From: Burkholderiales bacterium
GTDB lineage: Bacteria > Pseudomonadota > Gammaproteobacteria > Burkholderiales > Burkholderiaceae_C
DNA: 64,000 nt
Direction: 5' to 3'
NCBI GenBank assembly: GCA_016703325.1
Contig: JADJCH010000035.1
Coordinates: forward strand, 15,436 to 79,435
Shown here: in pieces, positions 17,807 through 26,946 of the stretch
Layout: each line of letters opens with the position of its first letter
Numbering within the stretch: position 1 is the stretch's first letter
Position numbers and translations under genes: made by a program
The notes under the pieces: model-generated
Databases searched by the model: none
What the model saw: only the letters and a program-made list of their open reading frames with translations
Told to the model about the DNA's origin: nothing

Positions 17807-18963
17807 CAGCGCCTCCATCGCCGCCCCCACCTGAGTCACCGGGTGAGCGGGATGGCTGCCCCGCCCCGCTCCAGTCGGCCGAACGGTTGTTGGGCCGACT
17901 GGAGTGGACGGTGCTGCGCCGCCTGGACGGACTGCGCCAGGGCGACCGCCTGTCGCCCCGGCGCGGTCAGGGGCTGGACTTCGCCGACCTGCGCGAATAC
18001 CAGCCCCATGACGACGTGCGCCACATCGACTGGAACGTCACCGCCCGACTGGGCCAGCCGCATGTGCGCGAGTTCCTGGAGGAGCGCGACATGGCGGTGT
18101 GGTTCCTGGTGGACCTGAGCGCCTCGATGGACTGGGGCAGTGGGCAAGACCCGTCAGCAGCCACGGACGACGGCCAGGGTGCACCTCGCAGCAAACAGGC
18201 TGCGGCCACGGAACTGGTCGCCCTGCTGGCAAGGCTGTTCAGTCGGAGCGGTCACCGCATCGGCGCCCTGCTCTACCGCCAGAACGTCGAGCAGTTGTTG
18301 CCGCCCCGCAGCGGTCGCGCCCAGGTGCTCATGCTGTTGACGCACCTGCAGCGGCCCGCGTCCGCTGGGCCGTCACACCGGCAACTGCCGGCACCCTCCG
18401 GAGGGGTGACCGGAATGGATGACTCGGACCGGCCCGCCTTGTTCTTCACCCGGCTGATGCAACTGCTGCGTGGCCGTCGGCCGCAGGTCGAGCCCACCGA
18501 GTCCACCCGCCTGGCCGACCTGCTGGGCGCCGCCGAGCGGCAGATCCGCGCCCGCAGCAGCCTGATCCTGGTGTCCGATTTCCTGAGCCAACCCGGCTGG
18601 GAAGCCCCGCTCGGCCGACTGGCGCTGCGCCACGATGTGGTGGTGGTGCACCTGACCGATCCGCTGGAACGGCAGTTGCCGGATGCAGGCTGGCTGATGC
18701 TGCAGGATGCAGAGTCCGGCGAGACTCTGCAGGTGGACTGCGGTGACCCGACCCTGCGTGAACGTTATGCCCACCTGGCCCGCCAGCGGCAGGAAGCCCT
18801 CGAAGAGCATTGGCGCCGCTGCGGGGTGGACAGTTTCGAGCTTGGCAGCGGTGCGCCGATGCTGGCCACGCTGCAGCGCTTTCTGCATCTGCGGGGATTG
18901 CTGTCCTGGCGGACCCGACCGGCCCGAGGGCCGCTGGTGCCCAGCCCCCAAGGTGCCGCGTGA
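17803..18963 (+). CDS. DUF58 domain protein
   Basis: A 386-residue DUF58 protein. The start at 17803 overlaps the moxR stop. The signature YQPHDDVRHIDWNVTARLG and the following LEERDMAVWFLVDLSASMDWG are the core of the family, whose fold is VWA-like; the metal-site DxSxS is present as DLSAS. Its role is to work with the MoxR ATPase; the molecular activity is unknown in general. About 50 residues in the middle (near 200-230) look like a low-complexity insertion. Confidence 0.9.
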   Translation: MTAPPSPPPPESPGERDGCPAPLQSAERLLGRLEWTVLRRLDGLRQGDRLSPRRGQGLDFADLREYQPHDDVRHIDWNVTARLGQPHVREFLEERDMAVWFLVDLSASMDWGSGQDPSAATDDGQGAPRSKQAAATELVALLARLFSRSGHRIGALLYRQNVEQLLPPRSGRAQVLMLLTHLQRPASAGPSHRQLPAPSGGVTGMDDSDRPALFFTRLMQLLRGRRPQVEPTESTRLADLLGAAERQIRARSSLILVSDFLSQPGWEAPLGRLALRHDVVVVHLTDPLERQLPDAGWLMLQDAESGETLQVDCGDPTLRERYAHLARQRQEALEEHWRRCGVDSFELGSGAPMLATLQRFLHLRGLLSWRTRPARGPLVPSPQGAA

Positions 18964-20009
18964 ACCCCTTCAGTTTTCTCTGGCCCCAGGCGCTGCTCTC
19001 GCTGTTGCTGTTGCCCCTGTTGGTCGGCGCCTACTTGTGGCTGCTGCACCGGCACCGCAAGGCGGTGCTGCGCTGGTCCAGCCTGGGCCTGGTGAAACAG
19101 GCCGCCGCGGTCCAGGGGCGCTGGCGCCGCCACATTCCACCGCTGCTGCTGGGCCTGGCACTGCTGCTGCTGATGCTGGCGCTGGGCCGCCCGGTGACCC
19201 GCCTGACGCTGCCACTGCAGGACCAGACGCTGCTGCTGGCCATGGACGTGTCCGGCTCGATGCGGGCCACCGATGTGGAGCCCAGCCGCATCGTGGCCTC
19301 GCAGAACGCCGCCAAGGCCTTCGTGCAGGAGTTGCCGCGGCACGTGCGGGTGGGCATCGTCAGCTTCGCCGGCACAGCCGCGGTGGTGCAGGCGCCCACC
19401 CACAGCCGCGACGATCTCCTGGCTGCCATCGACCGCTTCCAGCTGCAAAGAGGCACCGCCATCGGCAGCGGCCTGGTGCTGAGCCTGGCCACCCTGTTTC
19501 CGGAGGCGGGCATCGACCTCAGCCAGATCACCGGGGAGCGCCGCATGCCCCGCCCCCTGGGAGCCCGTGCGGGGGCATCACAGCCCACGCCCTTCGAGCC
19601 GGTTCCCCCGGGCAGCTATTCGGCCGCCGCCATCGTCTTGCTGACCGACGGACAGCGCACCACCGGCCCGGACCCTCTGGAGGCCGCGAAGATGGCCGCC
19701 GACCGCGGCGTGAAGGTCTACACCGTCGGCTTCGGCACCACTCAGGGGGAGGTGATCGGCTTTGACGGCTGGAGCATGCGGGTGCGCCTGGACGAGGCCT
19801 CGCTCCAGCAGATCGCTGCCATCACGCAGGCCGAGTACTTTTACGCCGGCAGCGCGCAGGATCTGAAGAAGGTCTACGACACGCTGGGTTCGCGCCTGGT
19901 GTTCGAACACAAGGAAACCGAAGTGACGGCGGTGCTGGCCGGACTGGCCGGATTGCTGGTGATGGCCGCCGCGGGCCTGGCACTGGCCTGGTTTGGCCGC
20001 ATCGCCTGA
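18960..20009 (+). CDS. VWA domain membrane protein (BatA-like)
   Basis: A 349-residue protein starting at a GTG that overlaps the TGA of the DUF58 gene. Two N-terminal hydrophobic segments (LLSLLLLPLLVGAYLWLL; LLLGLALLLLMLALG) and one at the C terminus flank a von Willebrand A domain whose metal-binding site DVSGSM, Thr and Asp (IVLLTDGQRT) are intact. This is the third gene of the MoxR cluster. Likely an inner-membrane partner displayed to the periplasm or cytoplasm and remodelled by MoxR. BatB/C/D homologues do not follow. Confidence 0.9.
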   Translation: MNPFSFLWPQALLSLLLLPLLVGAYLWLLHRHRKAVLRWSSLGLVKQAAAVQGRWRRHIPPLLLGLALLLLMLALGRPVTRLTLPLQDQTLLLAMDVSGSMRATDVEPSRIVASQNAAKAFVQELPRHVRVGIVSFAGTAAVVQAPTHSRDDLLAAIDRFQLQRGTAIGSGLVLSLATLFPEAGIDLSQITGERRMPRPLGARAGASQPTPFEPVPPGSYSAAAIVLLTDGQRTTGPDPLEAAKMAADRGVKVYTVGFGTTQGEVIGFDGWSMRVRLDEASLQQIAAITQAEYFYAGSAQDLKKVYDTLGSRLVFEHKETEVTAVLAGLAGLLVMAAAGLALAWFGRIA

Positions 20010-20038
20010 AACCACCCTTCGGTCCGAAGGACCACAGA

Positions 20039-20338
20039 CTACAGCGTGCTGTCTTCCGTCGTCTGCTGGGCCGCCCGGCGCAGCTCTTCGGGCGTGTAGC
20101 CCTCCCGCAGCAGCGCCTCGCGCAGCCAGGGGGGCTGGCTGCCGTTGCCGTCCCAGGTCATGCCGGAAATCGGGTGACGGTACCGGATCACCGGTGCGGC
20201 AGCCCGAGGCAGCACAACCACCGGCCTGCCGCGCAATTCACTGGGCTCGATCTGCCAGAAGTCCATCAACTTGCGGATCTTCCGAATGGCCGCAATCTTC
20301 TCCGGATCCTCCGAGGGATCAACGTCCAGGTGTTTCAT
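20039..20338 (-). CDS. H-NS-family nucleoid protein, short
   Basis: A 99-residue protein. The C terminus carries the H-NS-type DNA-binding motif as YRHPISGMTWDGNGSQPPWL, and the N terminus (KIAAIRKIRKLMDFW) is helical, suitable for oligomerisation. Family members bind AT-rich minor grooves and silence foreign genes. The start at 20338 fits family length, although no strong ribosome site precedes it. Upstream in-frame codons to 20455 look non-coding. It is convergent with the VWA gene. Confidence 0.8.
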   Translation of the reverse strand: MKHLDVDPSEDPEKIAAIRKIRKLMDFWQIEPSELRGRPVVVLPRAAAPVIRYRHPISGMTWDGNGSQPPWLREALLREGYTPEELRRAAQQTTEDSTL

Positions 20339-20559
20339 CGAAAGTTGCTGTGCGCTGACAACGAAGCACCCGCAAGGTGCACGAACAGGGAGGCGATTGA
20401 TCCACCGGCAGGCACGACTATAAGTCGGGCTGCCGAGACCCTCGATTTGTGACAATTTTCACACTTAACCAGACCCAACAATCGCCCACCCAGTCTTTTC
20501 TCGCTCGCACCGCTGGCAGAACGTTCACGGCTGGCCTCAGGGGAGGGTGCAGTGTCGCC

Positions 20560-20565
20560 TACAAT
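20560..20565 (+). promoter_or_regulatory. -10 element of the SRP RNA gene
   Basis: TACAAT lies seven to ten bases before the start of the predicted SRP RNA. No convincing -35 box is seen upstream. Confidence 0.5.
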
Positions 20566-20567
20566 CC

Positions 20568-20665
20568 GCCTCGACGGGCCTCCCTGCATGGGGGCGCGGC
20601 CAAACGGGTCAGGTCGGGAACGAAGCAGCCCTAACCGTTTGCCTTCAGTGCCAGGGTTCAGGCTC
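20568..20665 (+). ncRNA. ffs: 4.5S signal recognition particle RNA
   Basis: The conserved domain IV core reads GGTCAGGTCGGGAACGAAGC followed by AGCC, the hallmark of bacterial SRP RNA that binds Ffh. The flanking arms pair to give the usual long hairpin (AAACGGG with the CTAACCGTTT side; GCCT near 20568 with AGGC near 20663). Ends are approximate. It guides membrane-protein targeting. The 3' end meets the stop codon of the convergent kinase-HDOD gene. Confidence 0.93.
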
Positions 20666-20666
20666 G

Positions 20667-22487
20667 TCACCTTCTCTCCTGCGAAATCTGCGTGGACTCC
20701 CCCTTCTGCTGGGAGCGGTACTTGTTCAACAGGTGCTGTTGCAGACGAACCCGGGCCTGTTCAATGGCTTGTCTCAGACCCTCTGGTGTGCTCCCCAGCG
20801 TCTTGGCATACCGTTGTGCCACCGCAGCGAGCGCCTTGCCGGCTGTTTCGGGGCGTTGGGCGACCGCATCCAGCGCCTCGTGGGCGCAACTGACCAGCAG
20901 CCGCACCCAAGTGTCCGCCTTGTCCGGATGCTGCGTGGCTTGGCGCGGGGTCACCGGCGACATCATTTCCTCCATGTCCGCCCCGAGACCCCAATGCCTG
21001 GCCAGTGCACGAGCCAATGAAGGCAGATCCACACCCAGCACGGCCATGGCGGCCGCTTCCTGAGACAACGCAGGAGCCATCCCCGAATTGGGGTTCGCCG
21101 GTGCTTCGCCAGTCCCCTGCATCAAGTGATCGATCTGCTGTGCTTCGTCCGGGAAGTGGTACAGGACCAGCAGCCGCCCCAGGAACTGCAACTGGGCCAC
21201 CACCAGCAGTGACTGCTCGTCCAGCCCACCAGGCGCCAGGGCCTGGGCCAGGTATCCGGCCAGCAGCGCGCGGCGCACACCCTGTTCCAGCGCACGGGCC
21301 TGGGTGCTGTCAAGCGGACCCGGCCAGGGTTTGAGACTTGTGGCCGCACGCCGGATGCCGCGCAGTCCGATCAGCGCAATGGCGCGGCGCACCGTGGTGA
21401 CCGGCCCCTCTTCCCTGGCACCGAAGCGGGCCGCATTGACCTGCCGCAGCAGCTCGAACGTCAAGGCCGGATCTTCCGTCACCAGGTCGGCCATGCCAAG
21501 CAGGTGCTGGGCCTCGCTGCCCACCAGCAATGCCACCCGTTGCGACAGCCCGGGCAGCGCCGGAAGGTGACCGACCAGCGGCAAGCGCTCCAGCAGCAGC
21601 GCCAGCGGGCCAGCCTTGCCGTCCGACGCCACCTGCCGCCAGCCGTCCAGCGCGCGCTGCAGGCTGCGTGCGCTGAGGTAGCGGCGTTGTTCGTGGCGGT
21701 CCACCGCACGGTTGACGATGGCCCGCAGGGCATCCGGTACCGGCTGGGGCAATGACCAGGGCAGACGCACGATCTCCCCGTGCAGGCGAGCCACCGCAGT
21801 GGGATAGTCGGGTTCGTCCAGCGCTGGGCGGCCGGCAACCATTTGATACAGCAACAGACCCGCAGCCTGGATGTCTTGATCGATCTGGTCCCGGCGAAGC
21901 TCGCGCTCAGCGCCGACAGAGATCTCACTGGCCGGCCCGGCTTCACTCCCTGCCACGCCGAGCGCCGCCCCCCACAGGCACAGGTGACCATGGCGGTCGA
22001 ACTGCAAGGTGTGCATGCCGAGATCGCCGTGCGCCAGACCTGCATCGTGCAGGTAGGCCATGCCGTCCAGCATTTCCGACATCCTCTGCGCCAGCTCGGT
22101 CAAAGCGGTGCTGCGCCCCTGCTCCTGCAGCCACTCATGGAGCGTCAGGCCCCAGCGCGGACGCTCCGTCACCACAAAAGGCCACCCACCCAAGCTGGCC
22201 ACCTCCATGGGTGGCCGCATCCGAGGGTGTTCCAGCCGCGCCGCCAGCCGCATGCGATCCAGGGCTCGCTGCACGGCGGCCGCATTCGCAAGTGCTGCCC
22301 GCGGCATGAGGATCATGACCTCCTGCCGGCTGTGCGGGTCATCGGCCAGCCAGGCCATGGACCGAGAACTGCGCCCGAGCAGACGCTTCAGCCCGAAACG
22401 GCCGAAGCGTCGCAGCGAGGGCGCCTGTGCAGGCGCCTTTTGATTCTGAAGACGTGCCTCCGCAGAGGCAGAACCGAGCGCAACCAT
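20667..22487 (-). CDS. Protein kinase-like / HDOD fusion protein
   Basis: About 606 residues from the ATG at 22487; a TTG at 22577 is an alternative start and neither has a good ribosome site. The N-terminal half is a Ser/Thr protein kinase fold (FGRFGLKRLLGRSSRSMAWLA, then HDAGLAHGDLGMHTLQFD). The catalytic HRD is HGD and the DFG is not recognisable (CLWGAALG), so kinase activity is doubtful. The C-terminal half is an HDOD domain (LPALPGLSQRVALLV; VRRAIALIGLRGIRRAA). HDOD domains are non-catalytic signalling modules. The fusion occurs in other betaproteobacteria; its output is unknown. Confidence 0.82.
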   Translation of the reverse strand: MVALGSASAEARLQNQKAPAQAPSLRRFGRFGLKRLLGRSSRSMAWLADDPHSRQEVMILMPRAALANAAAVQRALDRMRLAARLEHPRMRPPMEVASLGGWPFVVTERPRWGLTLHEWLQEQGRSTALTELAQRMSEMLDGMAYLHDAGLAHGDLGMHTLQFDRHGHLCLWGAALGVAGSEAGPASEISVGAERELRRDQIDQDIQAAGLLLYQMVAGRPALDEPDYPTAVARLHGEIVRLPWSLPQPVPDALRAIVNRAVDRHEQRRYLSARSLQRALDGWRQVASDGKAGPLALLLERLPLVGHLPALPGLSQRVALLVGSEAQHLLGMADLVTEDPALTFELLRQVNAARFGAREEGPVTTVRRAIALIGLRGIRRAATSLKPWPGPLDSTQARALEQGVRRALLAGYLAQALAPGGLDEQSLLVVAQLQFLGRLLVLYHFPDEAQQIDHLMQGTGEAPANPNSGMAPALSQEAAAMAVLGVDLPSLARALARHWGLGADMEEMMSPVTPRQATQHPDKADTWVRLLVSCAHEALDAVAQRPETAGKALAAVAQRYAKTLGSTPEGLRQAIEQARVRLQQHLLNKYRSQQKGESTQISQERR

Positions 22488-22776
22488 CCGTGGACCGCAA
22501 GTGCACGCGACGGCCTGCACCGCGGCGGGCAGGCTCTGACACGTGACTGCATTGAACCGGCAGGCACAGCTGCGCAATCCAACGAATTGCGGGACTGAGT
22601 CGCGGGAGTTTCGGTCTTGGGGAAGGCGCAGGAAGAAAACATCGGCATCCCGTTCCGTGTCCGTCCAACGGACTCACACCCATTGACGGAATGAAACGGT
22701 GGTTCATGACAGAATTCAACCCATGGACGATGCATCCGGCACGTCCCTGGACTCAATGCCGATCGGCGGATACCCC

Positions 22777-23106
22777 ATGAGCAGCGACCTCATCAAACAT
22801 GTTTCGGACGCTTCCTTCGAAGCGGACGTGGTCAACTCCACGAAGCCGGTGCTGGTGGATTACTGGGCCGAGTGGTGTGGCCCCTGCAAGGCGATCGCCC
22901 CGGTCCTGGACGAGATGGCCAAACAGTTCGATGGCCAGCTGCAGGTGGCCAAGATGAATGTCGACGAAAACCGCGATGTGCCCGCCAAGTTCGGTATCCG
23001 GGGCATCCCCACGCTGATGATCTTCAAGAATGGTCAGTTGGCCGCCACACGTGTGGGTGCGATGAACAAAGCCCAGTTGACCGACTTCATCAATACGAAC
23101 CTATAA
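22777..23106 (+). CDS. trxA: Thioredoxin 1
   Basis: A 109-residue cytoplasmic disulfide reductase, exactly family length. The active site WCGPC has Cys34 and Cys37; the cis-proline loop is RGIPTLMIFKNG. Start at 22777 (MSSDLIKHV) is chosen on family length; upstream in-frame codons are not conserved-looking. It lies upstream of rho, an order common in betaproteobacteria. It reduces ribonucleotide reductase, PAPS reductase and others. Confidence 0.97.
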   Translation: MSSDLIKHVSDASFEADVVNSTKPVLVDYWAEWCGPCKAIAPVLDEMAKQFDGQLQVAKMNVDENRDVPAKFGIRGIPTLMIFKNGQLAATRVGAMNKAQLTDFINTNL

Positions 23107-23354
23107 TCCGGTTGTCTTTGTCGCCCACCTCCCCGGTGGATCGGCGAAGAGCAGCCTGCCACTGCGCTCCGCTTCGAGCGGGACGGTCGTTATGAACCGT
23201 CGTGGCGCAGGAGTCCCTTCCCCTTGAACTGGAACAGCATCAACGCGAACGGATTCGCCGTTGATGCCAGTGGCGTCCGGAATTCGGGGGTCGGGGCCAT
23301 CTCGGACGACGCCATCGGCAGCGCGCTGTCCTCGACTTCCAGGGTCCGCCCTCC

Positions 23355-24617
23355 ATGCACCTTTCCGAACTCAAGGCACAACACATCTCGGCCCTCGTGC
23401 GCATGGCCGAGACGCTCGAGATCGAGAACGCCAGTCGCCTGCGCAAGCAGGAACTGATGTTCGCGATCATGAAGAAGCGGGCTCGGCAGGGCGAACAGAT
23501 CTTCGGCGATGGCGTGCTCGAAGTGCTGCCCGACGGGTTCGGCTTCCTGCGGGCGCTGGATGCGAGTTTCCTGGCCAGCACCGACGACATCTACCTGTCG
23601 CCCAGCCAGATCCGCCGCTTCAACCTCCACACCGGCGACATGATCGAAGGTGAGGTGCGCATCCCCAAGGATGGCGAGCGCTATTTCGCGCTGGTCAAGG
23701 TGGACCGTGTCAACGGCCTCACCCCGGAGGAAAGCAAGAACAAGATCATGTTCGAGAACCTGACCCCGCTGTTCCCCAAGGAACAGTTCAGGCTCGAACG
23801 CGAGATCCGCAACGACGAGAACATCACCAGCCGCATCATCGATCTGATCGCGCCCATCGGCAAAGGCCAGCGCGCCCTGCTGGTCGCGCCGCCCAAGAGC
23901 GGCAAGACGGTGATGATGCAGCACTTGGCACACGCCATCGTGGCCAACCACCCGGACGTGCACCTGATCGTGCTGCTGGTGGACGAGCGCCCCGAGGAAG
24001 TGACCGAAATGGTCCGCACCGTGCGCGGCGAAGTCATTTCCTCCACTTTCGACGAACCGGCTGCCCGCCATGTGCAGGTCGCCGAGATGGTGATCGAACG
24101 CGCCAAGCGCCTGGTCGAGATGAAGAAGGACGTGGTGATCCTGCTGGACTCGATCACCCGCCTCGCCCGTGCCTACAACAACGTGCTGCCTTCCTCCGGC
24201 AAGGTGCTGACTGGCGGCGTGGACGCCAACGCGCTGCAGCGCCCGAAGCGCTTCTTCGGCGCGGCGCGCAATATCGAGGAAGGCGGCTCGCTGACCATCA
24301 TCGGCACGGCCCTGGTGGACACCGGCTCCAAGATGGACGAGGTGATCTACGAAGAATTCAAAGGCACCGGCAACTGCGAGATCCACCTGGACCGCCGCAT
24401 GGCCGAGAAACGCGTCTACCCCTCGATCCTGCTGAACAAGTCCGGCACCCGCCGCGAGGAGTTGCTGCTCAAGCCGGAGATCCTGCAAAAGAGCTGGATC
24501 CTGCGCAAGCTGCTGTACCCGATGGACGAGATCGAAGCGATGGAGTTCATCCTCGACAAGATGAAGGCCACCAAGGGCAACATCGAGTTCTTCGACTTGA
24601 TGAGGCGAGGTGGCTGA
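23355..24617 (+). CDS. rho: Transcription termination factor Rho
   Basis: A 420-residue hexameric RNA-dependent ATPase. The N-terminal Rho_N helix bundle (LSELKAQHISALVRMAE), the cold-shock-like RNA-binding fold (DGFGFLRALD, YLSPSQIRRF), Walker A APPKSGKTVMM, the Q loop and the R loop (TGSKMDEVIYEEFKGTGN) are all present. Length equals the E. coli protein within one residue. The 248-base gap after trxA holds no gene; Rho leaders are often autoregulated, but no specific site is claimed. Confidence 0.98.
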   Translation: MHLSELKAQHISALVRMAETLEIENASRLRKQELMFAIMKKRARQGEQIFGDGVLEVLPDGFGFLRALDASFLASTDDIYLSPSQIRRFNLHTGDMIEGEVRIPKDGERYFALVKVDRVNGLTPEESKNKIMFENLTPLFPKEQFRLEREIRNDENITSRIIDLIAPIGKGQRALLVAPPKSGKTVMMQHLAHAIVANHPDVHLIVLLVDERPEEVTEMVRTVRGEVISSTFDEPAARHVQVAEMVIERAKRLVEMKKDVVILLDSITRLARAYNNVLPSSGKVLTGGVDANALQRPKRFFGAARNIEEGGSLTIIGTALVDTGSKMDEVIYEEFKGTGNCEIHLDRRMAEKRVYPSILLNKSGTRREELLLKPEILQKSWILRKLLYPMDEIEAMEFILDKMKATKGNIEFFDLMRRGG

Positions 24618-24628
24618 GCCAGGACACA

Positions 24629-24649
24629 CGGCAGTCCTGAGGACTGCCG
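24629..24649 (+). terminator. Strong stem-loop between rho and rpmE
   Basis: CGGCAGTCC-TGA-GGACTGCCG, a perfect 9-bp stem, starts 11 bases after the rho stop codon. It lacks a T tract, so it may act as an RNA-end stabiliser rather than a complete intrinsic terminator. A TACAAT box at 24732-24737 could give rpmE its own promoter. Confidence 0.5.
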
Positions 24650-24810
24650 CGTGCCTGGCGAAGCGGACGGGCCTGCCAGCCCGGCCGTGGAGAGATCTGG
24701 GCAGACCTGATGCCAAGGGCCTCTTCTAAGCTACAATCTCCGTTTTTCCGCTGTCGGAAAGTGCTGCCGCATTCCGCAGGCGTGGCTCCCGGCACACAGC
24801 GAGGTTTCCC

Positions 24811-25068
24811 ATGAAAGAAGGCATCCACCCCAACTACCGCGAAGTCTGCTTCGTGGACCAGTCCAACGGCTTCAAGTTCGTGACCCGCTCCTGCGCCGGA
24901 ACGCGGGAAACCATCAAGCTGGACGATGGTCGCGAACTGCCGCTGTACAAGCTGGAAACCACCAGCGAAACGCACCCGTTCTACACCGGCCAGCAAAAGA
25001 GCGTGGACAACCTGGGCGGTCGCGTCGAGAAGTTCCGCAACAAGTTCAAGGTCGGCATCAAGCGCTGA
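24811..25068 (+). CDS. rpmE: 50S ribosomal protein L31 type B
   Basis: An 85-residue ribosomal protein. KEGIHPNYREVCFVDQSNGF is the type B N terminus, and the zinc-binding CxxC pair of type A L31 is missing, so this is the zinc-independent form. The C-terminal basic tail NKFKVGIKR fits. A GAGG ribosome site precedes the ATG. Gene order rho-rpmE is conserved. The intrinsic terminator at 25111 ends the unit. Confidence 0.95.
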   Translation: MKEGIHPNYREVCFVDQSNGFKFVTRSCAGTRETIKLDDGRELPLYKLETTSETHPFYTGQQKSVDNLGGRVEKFRNKFKVGIKR

Positions 25069-25110
25069 GGTTCGGAAGCCTGACGGCTTTCCCTCGCGAC
25101 CTCCAAGAAG

Positions 25111-25134
25111 GCAGCCTGCGGGCTGCTTTTTTTG
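25111..25134 (+). terminator. Intrinsic terminator after rpmE
   Basis: GCAGCC-TGCG-GGCTGC (25111-25126) followed by seven T. Confidence 0.93.
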
Positions 25135-25238
25135 TTCCCGGCTTCGCATGTCGGCAATCGGTGGACTTCGGCCTGCTGCGAGAATCCCGTCACGCCGGCA
25201 GCCGCTGAACTGCTGCACCCCCTGCCTGGCGACCGATC

Positions 25239-26909
25239 TTGAAATCAGCTCTTGTCCCCACCCCTGCGCTGGTCACCCACCGGGCCGCCCAGCGGTTGCC
25301 ACGCGCCATCCTCCTGCTGTTCTGCGCAGCCTACGTGCTGCCGGGCGTACTGGGCCGCGACCCCTGGAAGAACGCCGACCTGATTGCGGTGGGCCACATG
25401 ATGGAGTTGGCCCGTGGTCACTCGGACTGGCTGAATCCCACGCTGCTGGGCTGGCCGGCCGACGGAGGACTGCTGCCGTATTGGCTTGGCGCGGCCAGCA
25501 TCGCGTTGTTCGGACCCTGGCTCGACGTGGCCTTGGCTGCACGGATCCCCTTCGCGCTGGTGCTGGCCGCCACCCTGGCCTGCGTCTGGTACGGCAGCTA
25601 CCACCTGGCACGAGGTGATGCAGCACAACCCCTGGCCTTCGCCTTCGGCGGTGAGGCAGACCGTGTCGACTATGCCCGCGCGATCGCCGATGCCGCGCTG
25701 CTCGGCCTGATCGCCAGCCTCGGGCTGCTGCAGTTGGGGCACGAAACCACCCCTGAGCTGCTGCAACTGGGTGCGACCTCCCTGTACCTCTACGCCTTGG
25801 CGGCCAGCCAGTCTCACCAGAACCGCGCCCGCGCCGGCGTACTGCTGGCACTGCCGGTGCTGGCCTGCAGCGCGGCGCCTGTGACCGCTGTGTGGTTCGG
25901 TGTGGTGGGTGCCTGGATCACCTGGCGCTCGAAGATGCTCCCCACGCGACGGCTGCTGCCATGGATCCTGGCCGCCACCGCCCTGGCTGCGATCCTCGCC
26001 ACCGCACTGGACGCCTGGGTCTGGCGCATCAGTGACGACGTGTTCAGCCTGGCCACACCCAAGTTGGTGGCCTGGTTCACCTGGCCGCTCTGGCCCCTGG
26101 CGGCCTGGACGCTCTGGCAGTGGCGCCGGCAGCTGGGTGAACATCACCTGGCCGTACCGATCGGCCTGTCGGCTGTGGCGGCAGTCTCCAGCATCGCCAT
26201 GGGCGGCAGCGACCGCGCGCTGATGCTGGCCATGCCGTCGATGGCAGTGTTCAGCGCCTTCGCATTGCCCACACTCAAGCGCAGCGTGAGCGCGGCCATC
26301 GATTGGTTCTCGGTCTTTTTCTTCAGCGCCGCGGCACTGACCATCTGGCTGTTCTACATCGCTGTTCAGACCGGAACCCCCGCCAAACTGCAGGCCAACG
26401 CGCTGCGCCTGCTGCCGGGTTTCCAGCCGAGCTTTAACGCACTGGCCCTGGTCCTGGCCCTGCTGGGCAGCCTGGCCTGGGCCTGGCTGGTCTGGTGGCG
26501 CACCGGGCGCCATCGGCCTGCGCTGTGGAAGAGCCTGGTGCTGCCTGCAGGCGGCGTGGCCCTGGGCTGGCTGCTGCTGATGACCCTCTGGCTGCCGCTG
26601 CTGGACCACGCCCGCAGCTACCGGCCCATGATGCAGCATCTGGCCCGACTGCTGCCGGCCGAGACCTGCGTGCAGGCGACCAACCTCAGCCGCCCTCAAC
26701 TGGCTGCCCTGCTGCTGCACACTCGCTGGAGCGTACACCGCGGCACCGATCGGGAGGGCTGCAACTGGCTGTTGGTCGATCGCCCGTTGCGTCAGCCCGT
26801 TCCCACGCAGATCGATGGCCGTGACCTCACCAGCGAATGGCAGTTGGTGGAAAGAGTGCGCCGCCCGGGTGACAAGAATGAAAGCCTGTTGATCTTCCGG
26901 CGCCGCTGA
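25239..26909 (+). CDS. Polytopic membrane glycosyltransferase-like protein (PMT/ArnT-like)
   Basis: About 556 residues with many hydrophobic segments, suggestive of the GT-C fold. The first loop reads LPGVLGRDPWKNADLIAVGHMM, resembling the DPW/acidic catalytic loop of ArnT-type lipid-linked sugar transferases, and the C terminus is a soluble domain (ETCVQATNLSRPQLAALL, then FRRR end). The start is a TTG at 25239; no ATG lies before the conserved loop, so the start is uncertain. It would transfer a sugar from a polyprenyl carrier in the periplasm; acceptor unknown. It is convergent with phoR and not in an operon. Confidence 0.7.
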   Translation: MKSALVPTPALVTHRAAQRLPRAILLLFCAAYVLPGVLGRDPWKNADLIAVGHMMELARGHSDWLNPTLLGWPADGGLLPYWLGAASIALFGPWLDVALAARIPFALVLAATLACVWYGSYHLARGDAAQPLAFAFGGEADRVDYARAIADAALLGLIASLGLLQLGHETTPELLQLGATSLYLYALAASQSHQNRARAGVLLALPVLACSAAPVTAVWFGVVGAWITWRSKMLPTRRLLPWILAATALAAILATALDAWVWRISDDVFSLATPKLVAWFTWPLWPLAAWTLWQWRRQLGEHHLAVPIGLSAVAAVSSIAMGGSDRALMLAMPSMAVFSAFALPTLKRSVSAAIDWFSVFFFSAAALTIWLFYIAVQTGTPAKLQANALRLLPGFQPSFNALALVLALLGSLAWAWLVWWRTGRHRPALWKSLVLPAGGVALGWLLLMTLWLPLLDHARSYRPMMQHLARLLPAETCVQATNLSRPQLAALLLHTRWSVHRGTDREGCNWLLVDRPLRQPVPTQIDGRDLTSEWQLVERVRRPGDKNESLLIFRRR

Positions 26910-26946
26910 CTGCAGTACGCCGTCCAACGATCGGAACCGTGCGGCT

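Noticed and set aside
15194..17839. An 881-codon minus-strand frame over the protease and MoxR genes
   Set aside because: Opposite two clear genes with catalytic motifs; its own product has biased composition.
20016..20030. CCTTCGG-T-CCGAAGG palindrome after the VWA gene as a terminator
   Set aside because: No T tract on either strand and a very short loop; it may be a weak bidirectional hairpin, but support is too thin.
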